DNA of 64,000 nt from Garcia nutans (GCA_947685225.1 CANTUV010000053.1:2341501-2405500); one strand, 5' to 3'; positions 48,640-60,560 are shown, counted from the first letter of the stretch. The notes: a model not told the origin generated them from the sequence alone. Numbers and translations: made by a program.

Positions 48640-49990
48640 CGAAATTATCTGCTATCAACTCTGGAGCAACTGAGGATACTGACTCTGCATTGTCTATTCA
48701 CTTTCCCATGTTGCCTCCTCAGTGGCCTGATTCCTCCAAAGAACTTTCACAAGTGTCACTTTCTTATTTCTTAACCCTCTTACTTCTCGTACCAAGATCG
48801 CTACTGGTTCTTCCTCATAATTCATATTCGAACTTACCTCAATAGATTCCACTAACAAGATATGAGATGGGTCCTGACCTGTACCTCCAAAGCATAGAGA
48901 CATGGAAAATATTATGTATTCGGTCCAACTCAGGCGTTAAAGCTAGTCTATAGGCCACTGGACCAACTCTCTCCAGTACCTCACATGGTCCTATGAAACG
49001 AGGACTCAACTTTCCTTAGCGACTGAATCTCAAAATTTTCTTCCAAGGAGACACTTTCAGAAATACTTTATCTCCCATACTAAATTCTATGACTCTTCTT
49101 TTTAAATCTGAATAGGATTTCTGTCGGTCTGAGGTTGCTTTTAGACAACCCCGAATCACCTTTACTTTCTCTTCTATTTTCTTAATCAAATCGTGACTGA
49201 CCAATTTAGTTTTTCCAACCTCATCCCAACACAAAGGTATTCTGTATCTTCTGCCATACAAGGCCTCATAAGATGCCATTCCAATACTAGATTGATGACT
49301 GTTATTATATGCAAACTAAATCAATGACAAGAATTTGTCCCAACTTCCACTTAAATCAATGATACAACTCCTTAACATATCCTCTAAAATTTGTATCACT
49401 CTTTCTGACTATCCATTTATTTGAGGATGAAAAGTAGTACTAAAATGCAATCGAGAACCCAATGCATTATGCAAACTCCTCCAAAATCTCGATGTAAACT
49501 GGAGATCTCGGTTTGATATATAGCTCAACCAATCTCTCAAGAGAATAATCCCTCTGAACTGGAAGAAAATGAGTTGTCTTTATCATCTGATAAACTATCA
49601 CCTAGATCGCATCATGCTTCTTTTGGGTCAAAGGCAATCTAGTCACAAAGTCCATCGTTACTCATTCCCATTTCCACTGTGGTACTGACAAAGGTTGAAG
49701 TAACCTTAAAGGAACTTGGTGCTCAGCTTTCACTCTTTGACAAGTGAGACATTTGGAAACAAACTCTTCTATGTCCCTCTTCATACCTGACCTCCAATAA
49801 TGCTGCTTCAAATCCTGATACATCTTGGTACTCCCAGGGTTTATAACATAAACTGACTGATGTGATTCCTCCAAAATCACCCTTTTTAATTCAGCATCGT
49901 TAGGAATACATAACCTATCTTTGAACCATAGATTGCCATCATCTCTCACATGAAAGTCTCAACTCTCCCCCTTTTGGCAATCTAATACAA
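48640..49990 (-). pseudogene. Element F integrase with chromodomain, decayed
   Basis: Pieces on the minus strand: zinc-binding part (49949-49662: HQSVYVINPGSTKMYQDL, HYWRSGMKRDI, CLTCQRVKAEHQ), core part with the SERVIQILEDM-like block near 49390, a capsule of YEALYGRRYRIPLCWDEVG (49279-49016), and the chromodomain (48903-48694: LVREVRGLRNKKVTLVKVL then WRNQATEEATWESE). A deletion near 49510 removes the segment between SRDLQFTSRFW and the LYINEIV region. It is several frames away from working. Confidence 0.88.
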
Positions 49991-50054
49991 TCTTCTAAAT
50001 TTTCTTATCTACTAATTGAGCCTCCCTAATATGATCCAACAACACTGGCCTTAA

Positions 50055-51540
50055 CTACAACTGAGCCATCAAAGCACTATCATCACAAGACTCAAATTTG
50101 ACATGGAACGCTCTTAACTCAACAAGCAACAAGAGCAAAAAAGCAGTCAAATTTGCCAAAGACTTCCTACTCAAGGCATCAGCAACAACATTTGCCTTAC
50201 CAGGGTGATAATCAATCAAACAATCATAGTCTTTAATCAACTCTAACCACCATCTTTGCCAAAGATTTAGCTCTTTCTAAACACCCAAATACTTCAAACT
50301 CTTATGGCCAGTATAAATGAAATACTTCTCCCCGTACAAGTATTGTCGCCAAATCTTCAATACAAAAACTATGGCTGCTAACTCCAAATCATGAGTAGGG
50401 TAATTCAACTCATGTGTCTTCAATCATCGAGAGGCATAAGCAATGACTCTACCCTCCTGTATCAGAACACAAACTAAACAACTATGTGAAGCATCATTGT
50501 AAATTACATAAGGTTTACCTTCCATAGGCAGAGTAAGAACATAAGCCTGAGTCAACATCTCCCTCAGCTGCTCAAAACTCGCCTGACACCGATCTATCCA
50601 CACAAATCTAACTGTCTTTTGAAGTAATCTTGTGAGTGGAGTAGTTATTATAGAAAAGCCTTTCACAAATCGAAGATAATAGCCTGCCAAACCCAGAAAA
50701 GTTCTAACTCTGTCATAGTCTTAGGCGGACTCCAATTCAAGATAGCCTTAACTTTACTTGGATCAACTCTAATATGCTTTGCTAATACCACATGACTGAG
50801 AAAAGTTACCTAATCAAGCCAAAACTCACATTAGATAGCTTAACATACAACTGTTTCTCTCTCAAAGTCTGCAATACAATTCGCAAATGCCTATCATGAT
50901 CCTCCTTATTACACGAATACGCTAGAATATCATCAATAAAGACCACCACAAACTGATCTAAATAGGGTCTAAATACCTTGTTCATCAAATCCATAAATGT
51001 TGCTGGTGCATTCGTCAATCCAAAGGGCATCACCAAAAATTCATAATGCCTCTACCTCGTACGAAAAGCTGTCTTATGCACATCTACATCTCTGACTCTC
51101 AACTGATAGTACCCTGATCTCAGATCAATCTTAGAGAATACTACAACTCCCTTCAACTGATCAAATAGATCATCTATCCGAGGCAATGGATACTTATTCT
51201 TGATGGTCACTTTATTCAACTGTCGGTAATCAATACACAATCTCAAGGTGCCATCCTTCTTCTTCACAAACAACAAATGAGCTCCCCACAGGGACACACT
51301 AGGGCAAATAAACCCTTTATCCAGTAACTCCTGCAACTGCACCTCTAACTCTCTCAACTTAGTAGGTTCCATACAATAAGGAGTTATAGAGATGGGAGTG
51401 GTACTAGGCAATAAATCAATTTCAAACTCAACCTTTCTCTCAAGGGGTATCCCTGGAAAATCCTCAGGATAAATATCTGAAAAATTGGCAACTTTGGGTA
51501 TACTGTCAAGCTGGGATTCCGCTACTTTGGTATCTACCAC
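50055..51540 (-). pseudogene. Element F reverse transcriptase-RNase H, multiple breaks
   Basis: Minus strand order: YRQLNKVTIKNKYPLPRIDD and SKIDLRSGYYQLRVRD (51540-51052), MPFGLTNAPATF and FIDDILAYS (51036-50806), AGYYLRFV and YNDASHSCLVCVL (50690-50424; the family has YSDASH), and finally IDYHPGKANVVADALSRKS (50240-50055). Five or more stops or shifts separate the blocks. Confidence 0.9.
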
Positions 51541-51699
51541 ATGAGCAAGATATGCTTCACATCCCTTCTAGATCATTTTTCTAGCTGAAACAGTTGAAAT
51601 AAACATGGATGAAAGATGTCTATGCTCACTAGATACCATCACATCTCTACTATCACGTGTTCTCAAAGTAACACGTTCTGCTGATAGTCTACCATATCC

Positions 51700-52480
51700 C
51701 CATGCCTGGATAACCAATCCATGCCTAAAATCAAATCATACTCCTTAAAAGGCATCTCAATCAGGTCACCGAAATTTCTCATACTGAACAACAACTGGAC
51801 TATCTCGGTGCACCCTGCTAACCATAACATTATGCCCTAAAGAATTTATCACCAAAACATCAAATCCTAGGGACTTTGAATACAAATTACTCATAGGCAA
51901 GATAGATGCACTAATGTATGAATGAGTGGACCCAAGGTCTATCAATGCAAGAATTGAAGTATCGAATAAAGAAAAAGTACCAACAATAACGACTGAAGCA
52001 TCTGGCTGCCTCTGCATCACATAGACCCACCGGATGGCCCTACCTCATTAGGTCTACCTTCGACTATAGAACTTCCTCTCTGATTAGATCTAGATCTACC
52101 ACCCCTACCAAATCCTCTGCTACCACGACTCCCTCTAACACTGGGTCGAGAAGCTACAATATTTGTCTGTCTATCATCTGATGCCTCTGGATAATTTCTA
52201 ATAAAATGATATGGTGATCCACATCTATAACATACTGCTAGTCCACCTATCCTCCATTAAACACCTCCATGTATTTTACCACAATGAACACAGGTAGATG
52301 GAGCAGATCTCTGAGTCACTAGGGTTGGAGCACTAGCCACTGAAGGTGTAAGTCTCTGTCTCTATCTTTGTTGTTTTACTGACCTGCTAGACTATCCCTG
52401 GCTCCTGCTGAATCTTTAAAAATATCCCCCTCAGCCTCTCTTCACTAATGAATACCCTGCCTCACTCTGGGGTCTCCTAA
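51700..52480 (-). pseudogene. Element F protease, linker and zinc knuckle
   Basis: The protease at 52020-51766 reads LALIDLGSTHSYISAS, DxGST kept. Upstream the Gly/Arg linker (near 52100) and a zinc-knuckle remnant (near 52220) are read only by changing frame. Confidence 0.83.
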
Positions 52481-52489
52481 CTTTGGTCT

Positions 52490-53258
52490 CCTCAATCCTA
52501 GCAGCTGCTGCAAGACCTTGTGCTCTCTCAACACTCCTATTAGCTGCAACTAATTGGAAAAAATCCCGGTACTGTGAACCTACTATAATGCACATAATAG
52601 AGGGTCTAAGGCCCTCCTCAAACCTTTGACACCGGTTAATCTCATAAAAAATGATCCCACCAGCATACTGACTCAGCTAGGTAAACTCTATCTCGTACTC
52701 CAACATTGTCTTAGTATCCTACCTCAAACTCAAGAACTCTATATTCTTCACATCCTTATACTCCCTTGGAGTATACTTCTGCTCAAATTCCTGTAGAAAA
52801 TCATCATAGGTTAGGACTGGTGGATCATCCAGAGCATGTGGAACCATTTTCCACCAATCATATGCATCCCTCTGCAAAAAAGATCTAGCATAATCAAACT
52901 TCTCATCTGGAGTAGCCTGCAGCTGAATGAACACTCTCTGGACCCTGTCTAGCCACTACTCTGCTACAGCAGGGTTTGCAGTACCAAAAATCCTCAGTTC
53001 TAAACTTACTCAGCTTATCATATTTCTCGTCGACAACTGCGATTGCGGTTGTGGTGGCAACGACTGTTGAACTGGAGCCCGCCTCAATAGTTCCACCATA
53101 TGTCGTACCCAGCCCGGTAGAATCTCAACAACTGCTGGTCTCTCAGGCACAGGAGCAGGTGCCTCTTCAGCAATCTCAACTCTAGCTCTATCTCTACCCT
53201 CACCAGGAGCCACACTTTCTGCACTACACTTTTTAGACTGATGCGTCCGAGATGCCAT
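52490..53258 (-). pseudogene. Element F gag
   Basis: MASRTHQSKKCSAESVAPGE starts at 53258, parallel to A and C. The capsid block is at 52934-52719 (FIQLQATPDEKFDYARSF, DAYDWWKMVPHALDD, FEQKYTPREYKD), and decayed parts continue to about 52490. It differs from A and C by many substitutions. Confidence 0.88.
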
Positions 53259-53404
53259 AACTACCTATATCTGCAAACACAGCAGAAATTGCCACATCGG
53301 AGATCAGAAACTACCAGTGCCAATACATGTATCATAATTGAAAACCATATTTAAAAATCCCTATTTTCTTTCTCTCATAACCCACCTAGGTTGAGAACCT
53401 CAAA

Positions 53405-53421
53405 CCTAGGCTCTGATACCA
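53405..53421 (-). other. Element F primer-binding site
   Basis: Minus strand TGGTATCAGAGCCTAGG, intact, 7 bp from the LTR edge. Confidence 0.92.
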
Positions 53422-53428
53422 AAATAAA

Positions 53429-55616
53429 TGTAGTACCCTTATACCATATAAACGTATAATACACACACTCCCAGTATGTAAAATATATATATGGTATAAA
53501 AATGTCATAATCCAATTTAATAAAAACTTTCATATTCCTTTATTACTCAAAATATTTGTATTTATACAGATATATATATATATATGTGTATCAGAATACA
53601 TGATACCTCACATTATCTCATTATTTAAAACACTCTTTATAATTTACAGTATATATATACATATTCTCAAAACATAATATTAAAATATACTTTAATATAA
53701 GATTTATACATGCTGGCAAAGTGGCCCTGTTCTTGATGCAGCAATATGCTTTAAACTCAACCAACAAAAATCTAGACCCGATTTGGCCTAGTATAACTCT
53801 CCGGCTCTACCAGATCACCCCTGTCACCTGCGCGATGAATTACAATCACGCTAGTGATACAAACTTTGATAATGATAAAATTCAGAAACAATGGCAATGC
53901 AAAATGTTCATATGCTATGTCATCACATAATATTCAAGATCACTTTTGGATATATGCTTTCATCACTTGATAATTCACATCAACACATACACAAGCATGG
54001 GCCCAAACAACTAATACATCATTCAATTCTCAGAGTTACCATTTTGCTCAGTAATAAAACCATGTGTCTATTCTCGAAGGCAAAATATCAATGTATCAGT
54101 CCAACTAGGCCTAGGACTACGACCTGGTCTTTTCACCCAGCCCAGCTTCAAGGACTTGTTTCTGAGGTTTACGACCCGGTCTTTTCACCTCAAAAATAGT
54201 TTCACAGTGACGCCAAGCGTCTAGCCCCATAGGCAAATATAAGCATGCCGCCAATCACAGAAGTCTAAAAATTGAATAACATATTAGGCACACAATTATT
54301 TCATGTTTCCATTATCAATCTCTTTCTCATTTTCTCATGGTCAAGCTAGGCACATTGCCTCATTTATTTCATTTATATCAACATCATCATATAATCATAA
54401 TGTATCTCATTTTATGCCATCTAGCCATCACCAATGGCTTTACATAATATCTTTAATGTATAAACCACATTACCCAAACATTTTGGATCATTTTCATATT
54501 TTGCACATAGTTCACGTTTCATTCAATTTAGCCACTAACAATGGCTTTTCACAATGCATAATAATGCATACATATCAATTCACATGTCTTAGCACCATGT
54601 TCATGAATACTTAATGTATCAAGTAGCTTAACACATTTTCCATTCAAAATGTGTTAGGCCAAATGTAATGCAATCACAATCCATTTATCAAGAGTTTGTA
54701 CATACATTAGGAAACACTCCAAAACAAGCTTTAAAACTTCCTCTAACCTTCTCTTCTAAGTTTTCCTTTAACACTAAGATTGGGCAAACTACTCTCTCTC
54801 AATGCCTATACCATATGTGATCATAAACAACCATTTAATATCACATTCTAAGGTATTCTCAACATCAAATCATTTAAATAGGAATTGTAAATGAAAAATA
54901 AAGAAAAGAGTAATTCTCAAGTGACACGCCCAATAATACGGGCATGTTACTGACCGCGTCACTAACCCAATCACATAGAACTTTTGGCATGTCCAATGAC
55001 ATGGGTGTGTCACTGCCCGTGTCATTCATTCTGGCTCATAGAATGTTTGACATGCCCAATGACATGGTCGTGTAAGGCAAAATCTTCATATCGAACTCTT
55101 AACCAAATGAACACAATCATTCCAAACTCAACAATACAACACCCTAAATCATCATCTTAGTTTATATCCATAATTCTCCCATAAATTTAACATATATATA
55201 ACTCCAACATATCATAACTATCATCTTATTCAATCAATCATCACTTTCTCTCATAACACATTCAAAGAAGAAGAAAGAACAAAAATCTCTTCTCTTTCAA
55301 TCCAACCTTAAAAATCATCATTAGCTACTTACAACATCTTCATACATATTCAAATAAGCCATCAAAACATACTAATACAAAATTCCCAAAATCCAAATAT
55401 CATGTTCTTCCATATAATTCCAAAGAAACTTGTAAAATGATAAAGGAACCTACCAATTGATGAATAATCCTCAAAATCTTCACTTGAATCCTTAAAATCC
55501 CTTCAATTCTTTGATGAATGGAAGAAGAACTCTCCTCTAGACTCTCTCTTTCTTAAACTCACGCCAAAGAAGAGGAAAGAAAAGAAAAGACTCTTCTCTT
55601 TTCTTTCATCCTTATC

Positions 55617-55668
<52 letters not shown>

Positions 55669-55885
55669 TACTATGCACTTAATTATACAATATATATATA
55701 TATGTAATGTATATCTTGAATATATGTATATATCTTATATATATATCATATTTACATCAAATATATTTCAAATATACACTTTACTTTTTCACTTAAAATC
55801 CTTTCATTTTCCATTCAAATCATTTATTTAATGTATTCAAATTTTAATTTATTTTATTAAATATTCAAAAATTAGGGTTTTTATG
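53429..55885 (-). mobile_element. Element F, 5' LTR (2457 bp) with altered outer end
   Basis: TGTAGTACCC at 53429. The outer end aligns base for base with 48595-48609 but reads AGGGTTTTTATG instead of AGGGGTATTACA. The TSD GAGAA follows at 55886-55890, which fixes the border at 55885. It has lost hairpin I of the module (near 53851) and about 130 bp of the ACATGG array (near 55045). A (TAA)15-like run is at 55622-55668. Confidence 0.88.
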
Positions 55886-55890
55886 GAGAA

Positions 55891-56930
55891 TAAAAAGGGT
55901 GTTGAGTTTTTGCAAAAGCAAAAGGAAAAGATTAAAGATTGTCCTAATCAGATTTAGATTTTTGCTAAGAAGATGGAAGAAAACTCAAGCGCTGTCTTTT
56001 AAAGTAAGATAATAAGATGTGGAAATGATGCACAAAGATTAAAAATGCTCCCAGCTACCTATAGCTCCAACAAAAGGTTTACAGTGTGAAGATCTATTTA
56101 TAGTGTCACATCAACTCCAATTTACAAATGGACTTCGCTTAACCTATATCCCTTATAGACCCCATTTCAAGCCTATTAAAGACATGTTGATCTCTCTTGG
56201 TAGCTAGAGTCTATTAGCGGAGATTGTTTGAAAAAGCATGCATATGAGATAGACAATATCTAATCCTAATGAGACCTTTGGCCAAGTAATATGTATATGC
56301 CTATATGAAGTGTAATAACTCTTATTCAAATGGAAATGATTCCCAAGTTTAGTACAATAATTAGGTTGTGGTGTTATAGATATGTTAAATTGGAAAAATC
56401 GATTCCTGAGCTATATTGACATGATTTGATAAAGCCAACATTTGATTTCAAAATTAAAATTAAAATTTTTAAAAAATGTTTTATAAGCCTTCAATATTAG
56501 GGAACTACATGCAGAACACATTGGGCAAAAGTAGGATAATGAAAGAATCTTTCACAAGGATATGAAGAAGGTATCGACTCATGTGCTGAATCATGGTGTA
56601 AAATAGATATCTCTTGTATGTCTGACTATCTTGCTTGAGCCCCCCACTACTCACGTTTTCCATATCTTGAAGATGAAGTTATGGATGTGACATCTCCTAA
56701 TGATCCAATGCAAAACCTATATGAATATCCTGAATGTAAAACAGGGAGTGCTTCAGCCTACCACCTCGGTCTATGAGTCAGTATAACCACTGTAAGTATC
56801 ACTCATGCATATCATGCATACATCCATACATGAGCATGTCACATTACACTTTTATTGTCTATTCTTTAAGAATCCAATACTTTTAAAGCAAATGTTGAGA
56901 AGCAGACGCAACGTCAGGAGGCATAAAGGG
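55891..56930 (+). other. 3' region of element G, continued after F
   Basis: No coding region recognised in 1 kb of mixed AT-rich sequence, with a possible short conserved stretch at 56630-56790. It is contiguous with 46034 once F and one TSD copy are removed. Confidence 0.5.
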
Positions 56931-57175
56931 CCCATTACTTGAAATGGGTGCAATCCCAGTGAGAAAGACTAGAAGGATGAAGATCCATTTCAAAGAGTGA
57001 AGATCCAAAGTTAAAGGATGAATATCCATTTTGAATGGTGAAGACCCAGTGTTAAAGGATAAGATCTATTTCGAAGGGTGAAAACCCACTGTTCAAGGAT
57101 GAAGATCCATTTGGCATGTGAAAACCCAATGTCTAAGGATGAAGATCCATTTTATAGGGTAAAGACCCAATCTAG
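56931..57175 (+). repeat. Minisatellite 1 in 3' region of G
   Basis: About six imperfect units of 35-40 bp with GGATGAAGATCCATTT and GGGTGAAGACCCA. Minisatellites before the 3' LTR are common in Tat/Ogre elements. Confidence 0.85.
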
Positions 57176-57554
57176 TATCGGGTCCAGAACCCAAATTCAG
57201 TCTCCAGTCTAGAACCCAAATTTAGTCTCCGGTCCAAAACCCAAATTCAATCTCGGGTCCAAAACCTAAATTCAGTCTCAGGTCTAGAACCCAAATCTAG
57301 TTTCGGGTCCAAAATCCAAATCTAATCCTGGTCCAGAACCCAAATCAATTCACGAGTCCAGAACTCAATTTGAGTCCAAAACCCAAACCATTTTAGGCCT
57401 AAAATCCAAACCATTTCAGGTCCATAACTCAATCCTGTTTCAGAAGCCAAAATCAACTCGGGTCCAGAACCTAAATCATCCACGGGTCCAGAACCCAAAT
57501 TCAGCCACGGGTCCAAAACTAGAACCAAATTTTGAGTCTAGAATTAGAACCACC
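57176..57554 (+). repeat. Minisatellite 2 in 3' region of G, left part
   Basis: About 15 units of 22-26 bp of the form CGGGTCCAGAACCCAAATTCA. The array resumes at 60348 after S3. Confidence 0.87.
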
Positions 57555-57559
57555 TCCTT
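57555..57559. repeat. Target-site duplication of S3 (TCCTT), left copy
   Basis: TCCTT here and at 60343-60347, perfect. Confidence 0.93.
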
Positions 57560-59443
57560 TGTCACATCCCAAAGTTTAGGTAGTCGAGTATTAGGCAAGA
57601 AGGACATAAATAAGTGGTCAAATAGAGGCTCGAGATAGTCAAAAACAAAATCGGTGTGCAAAGGAGGCCCGTGAAGTCGACGGGACCTAAAGGTAATTTT
57701 TCGAAAGGCCGAGGACCTAAGTGGAAATTTCTCAAAAGTTAGGGCCAACTGTGTAAACTTAAAAATTAAGTGTCGGAAGTTCTTAATAGTGCCCATATTC
57801 GACCCCGGAAGAATATTCTCTGGATTAATCGGGTCATAACCATGGGTTTCAATTTTTTTCGAAAACGCACGATTTAAAAGTTACAATCGATTAATCGCTG
57901 GAGGGTATTTTGATATTTTCACACCCTAGACTATAAAATTACAGCACAAGAAAGTTGAGGGGGTCAAAATATGAATAAAAGGAAGCCTAATAGCTTGCCA
58001 AATAAATAGATAAAAGAAGAAGGCAAGTAGACCAATTAAAAGTGGCTATTTTTGCTATAAGGTGTACCAATTGGAAGCCAACATCTATACCAACATATTT
58101 TCACCACTTATGGCTGCCATTTGGATCAAAATAAGCTAAGGAAAGAATATAAAAGCCCTCACTTACATGGTGAACTCGTCCAAACCATAAGAGAAGGAAG
58201 AAGGAGGTGAATTTTCCAAAGTTTAAGGCTTTTGGTTGAAGATTTTGGTGACAAACAAGATTATAAGGTAAGAGAAACCTATCTCTAGTTTTATTTTCAT
58301 GGATTAATGGTTAATTTAAGAGATTGAAATTAGGGTTCATGTAGCTAGATTTGGAGAAATTTCAAGAAATAATTATTTGAAGGATTTGATGAAAGAAATA
58401 ATGGTGTTTAATGGTGAAAATAAGCTAGCAACCATTAGAAAAATCATAAGATAAGACTATGTCTATATCTAGGATTTGTTTTTACATATGTGACATGTTA
58501 AGTTCATAGGAAATCAAGGAGAAGAGAGGAAAGGAAGTGAAATAGACAAGAAGAGCAAGGAAAAGCAAGGTTTGGTACTTTAACTAATTGTTTGTTCATT
58601 TTTTTGAAATTTTTCTGTTTTAGAATTAGTGAAATGCTGTGACTTGTATGATTTTTAATTAAATATAAAAAAATGTTCTTGAAGTGAATTTTTAATATGT
58701 TATGCCTAAATGTGTCTAGAATGACTGAAAAATATTTTTAGTTGAATTGGGAATGGTTATGATTATGGAAAAATTATTTCTGTTAGACCTGCTCTAGGAG
58801 GTACCTTGACTGAGACAGCCATGTTTCCGGATTTTTAATAAATTTAGAAAATTAATATTCAATTGAATTTTGGATATGTTGTTTTTGAGTGAGTCTAGTA
58901 ATTGATAAAAATAATTTGGAACCACATTGATAGAATTTAATTTACAGAATTCACAAAATTCAGAACTGCTGCCAGGATGCAGGGCAACTGGAGCAGTCTG
59001 GTTGGGTGAACTACTTGACCAAGATTTTGTGTCCAGTTTGATCTGAAATTTTAAAGGAATGATTTTAAGATGTAAAACTAAATTCTGTAAAAATGTTAGA
59101 GTTTTTAGTCAAGTAGATTACTTTATAAATTATTTCAAAATAAGGATCAAGTTGAGTCCAAAACCAGAATTTACTATTCATATGGTCATTTTGCTAATAT
59201 TCATTTGGTCATTTTTCAAAAGTAATCCAATTGATTCCTTATGCATATAAATGAGCATAATATGTTATTAAAATGACAAAATATGATATTTCATGTTGAA
59301 ATAATATAATAAACATAAGTCGATAATTGTATAATGCATATTCGATTAAGAAATGGCATGAAAATTTTGGCTCCACTGGGTATCTGGGATAGTACTGAGT
59401 AGGGTAAGGGTATGATATATCATACTATATGTAGTGCTGCTTT

Positions 59444-59562
59444 AATATAGGACTTTGGTCCGAGTTATATAGGGTGACAACCCAAGCTATATAGGACTTC
59501 GGTCCGAGTTATATAGGGCAATCGCCCGAGTTATATAGGACTCCGGTCTGAGGGCTTCGGCC
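59444..59562 (+). repeat. 22-bp periodic array of short hairpins in S3
   Basis: Five units start at 59450, 59472, 59494, 59516 and 59538, exactly 22 bp apart, each TATATA followed by a 4-bp stem and 4-nt loop. The hairpins are GGAC-TTTG-GTCC, GGGT-GACA-ACCC, GGAC-TTCG-GTCC, GGGC-AATC-GCCC and GGAC-TCCG-GTCT. A sixth, GGC-TTCG-GCC, is at 59553-59562. Confidence 0.92.
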
Positions 59563-59820
59563 ACAGATTCCACAGGGCTTGGTCCGCAAATTTTTTTTAG
59601 GGCCACAGCCACAGAATATATATACAGTTGTTTCAGTTAGTTCCTTACCATACGTTAGTCTACCAATTACCTTGTGGAGCGAACTGATAAAATGATAATA
59701 ACTTAATATATGACATGTATGGATTGTTTTTACTGTGATATTATTTTTCAATACGACTCATTGCTTTTAAAAGTGCATTATGCTTTTATTATTTATTTTT
59801 CGTAATTAGTTAAAGTACCC

Positions 59821-59858
59821 ACTAAGCAATGCTTAGTAAGTTTAGTTTCTTCTAAACT
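59821..59858 (+). other. Paired hairpins in S3 at the module position
   Basis: ACTAAGC-AAT-GCTTAGT (59821-59837) then AGTTTAG-6 nt-CTAAACT (59839-59858 within the next stem), both with 7-bp perfect stems. The first corresponds to hairpin I of the other Tekay-type LTRs. Confidence 0.7.
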
Positions 59859-60347
59859 CGTAGTTATTAGCAAGGAGCCAGTAGCAAGCAGAGGAGTCCT
59901 GTGATCTATCGGTCATCAACAAACTTAGGTGTTGCTCTTCATGTTGTATTTTGGTATTAGAAATTGGCATGTACTTATTTGAACAATACAAAGAGATAAC
60001 TTGATGTAGCATGTAAATTTAGTAATGTATAATAACTGTATGGTTTTAAATTGAGTTGGGTTGTGAATATAGAAGTGTGAATTCTTCTTGCAGGATTGTA
60101 GTTGAGGTTATAAGGGTGGATTATTGGGAGTGTGCTTGAGTTGCATTGTGAAACAAAATGTTTTTCAAAAATAAGAAAAATCAGTTTTGTCGACACTTGG
60201 GACCTAGAATTTTAAGGGAGACTCCGTCAAAATTTTTGGAAAATTTTTATAAGGAACATTAAGTAAGCTGACATAACCAGAGCTCGTATCCCGATGTAGC
60301 ATTCCTCCTTGGCTTACTCATAGGTCGGGAAGGGGTGTTACATCCTT

Positions 60348-60560
60348 AGTCTAGAACTCGAACCAACTTCCCAGTCCAGAACCTGAACCAAGCCATGGGT
60401 CCAAACCCAAACCATTTCTTGGTCTATAACCCAAACCAACTCCAAGGTCTAGAACCTGAGCCTCGGGTCTAGAACTTGAACCAACTTCTGGGTTTAGAAC
60501 TCGAATCAAGCCATGGGTCCAGAACCAGAATCAATCCATCCCAAGCCATAACCCAACCTA
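60348..60560 (+). repeat. Minisatellite 2 in 3' region of G, right part
   Basis: Same units as 57176-57554 (GGGTCCAGAACC, GGTCTAGAACTCGAACC), separated from them only by S3. Confidence 0.85.

Larger units (their letters stand above)
57560..60342 (+). mobile_element. S3: solo LTR in minisatellite of G (2783 bp)
   Basis: TGTCACATCCC to GGGTGTTACA with a perfect 5-bp duplication. The layout (repeat array, then CTAAGC hairpin, then about 500 bp to a GTGTTACA end) matches Tekay-type LTRs read on the plus strand, but the sequence is a different family. No internal domain. It holds the 22-bp hairpin array (59444-59562). Confidence 0.9.

Noticed and set aside
57322..57528. Trp/Leu-rich repetitive ORF on the minus strand
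   Set aside because: A reading of the GGGTCCAGAACC minisatellite.
59509..59751. Cys-containing minus-strand ORF in S3
   Set aside because: It reads through the 22-bp hairpin array, and nothing matches a known domain.
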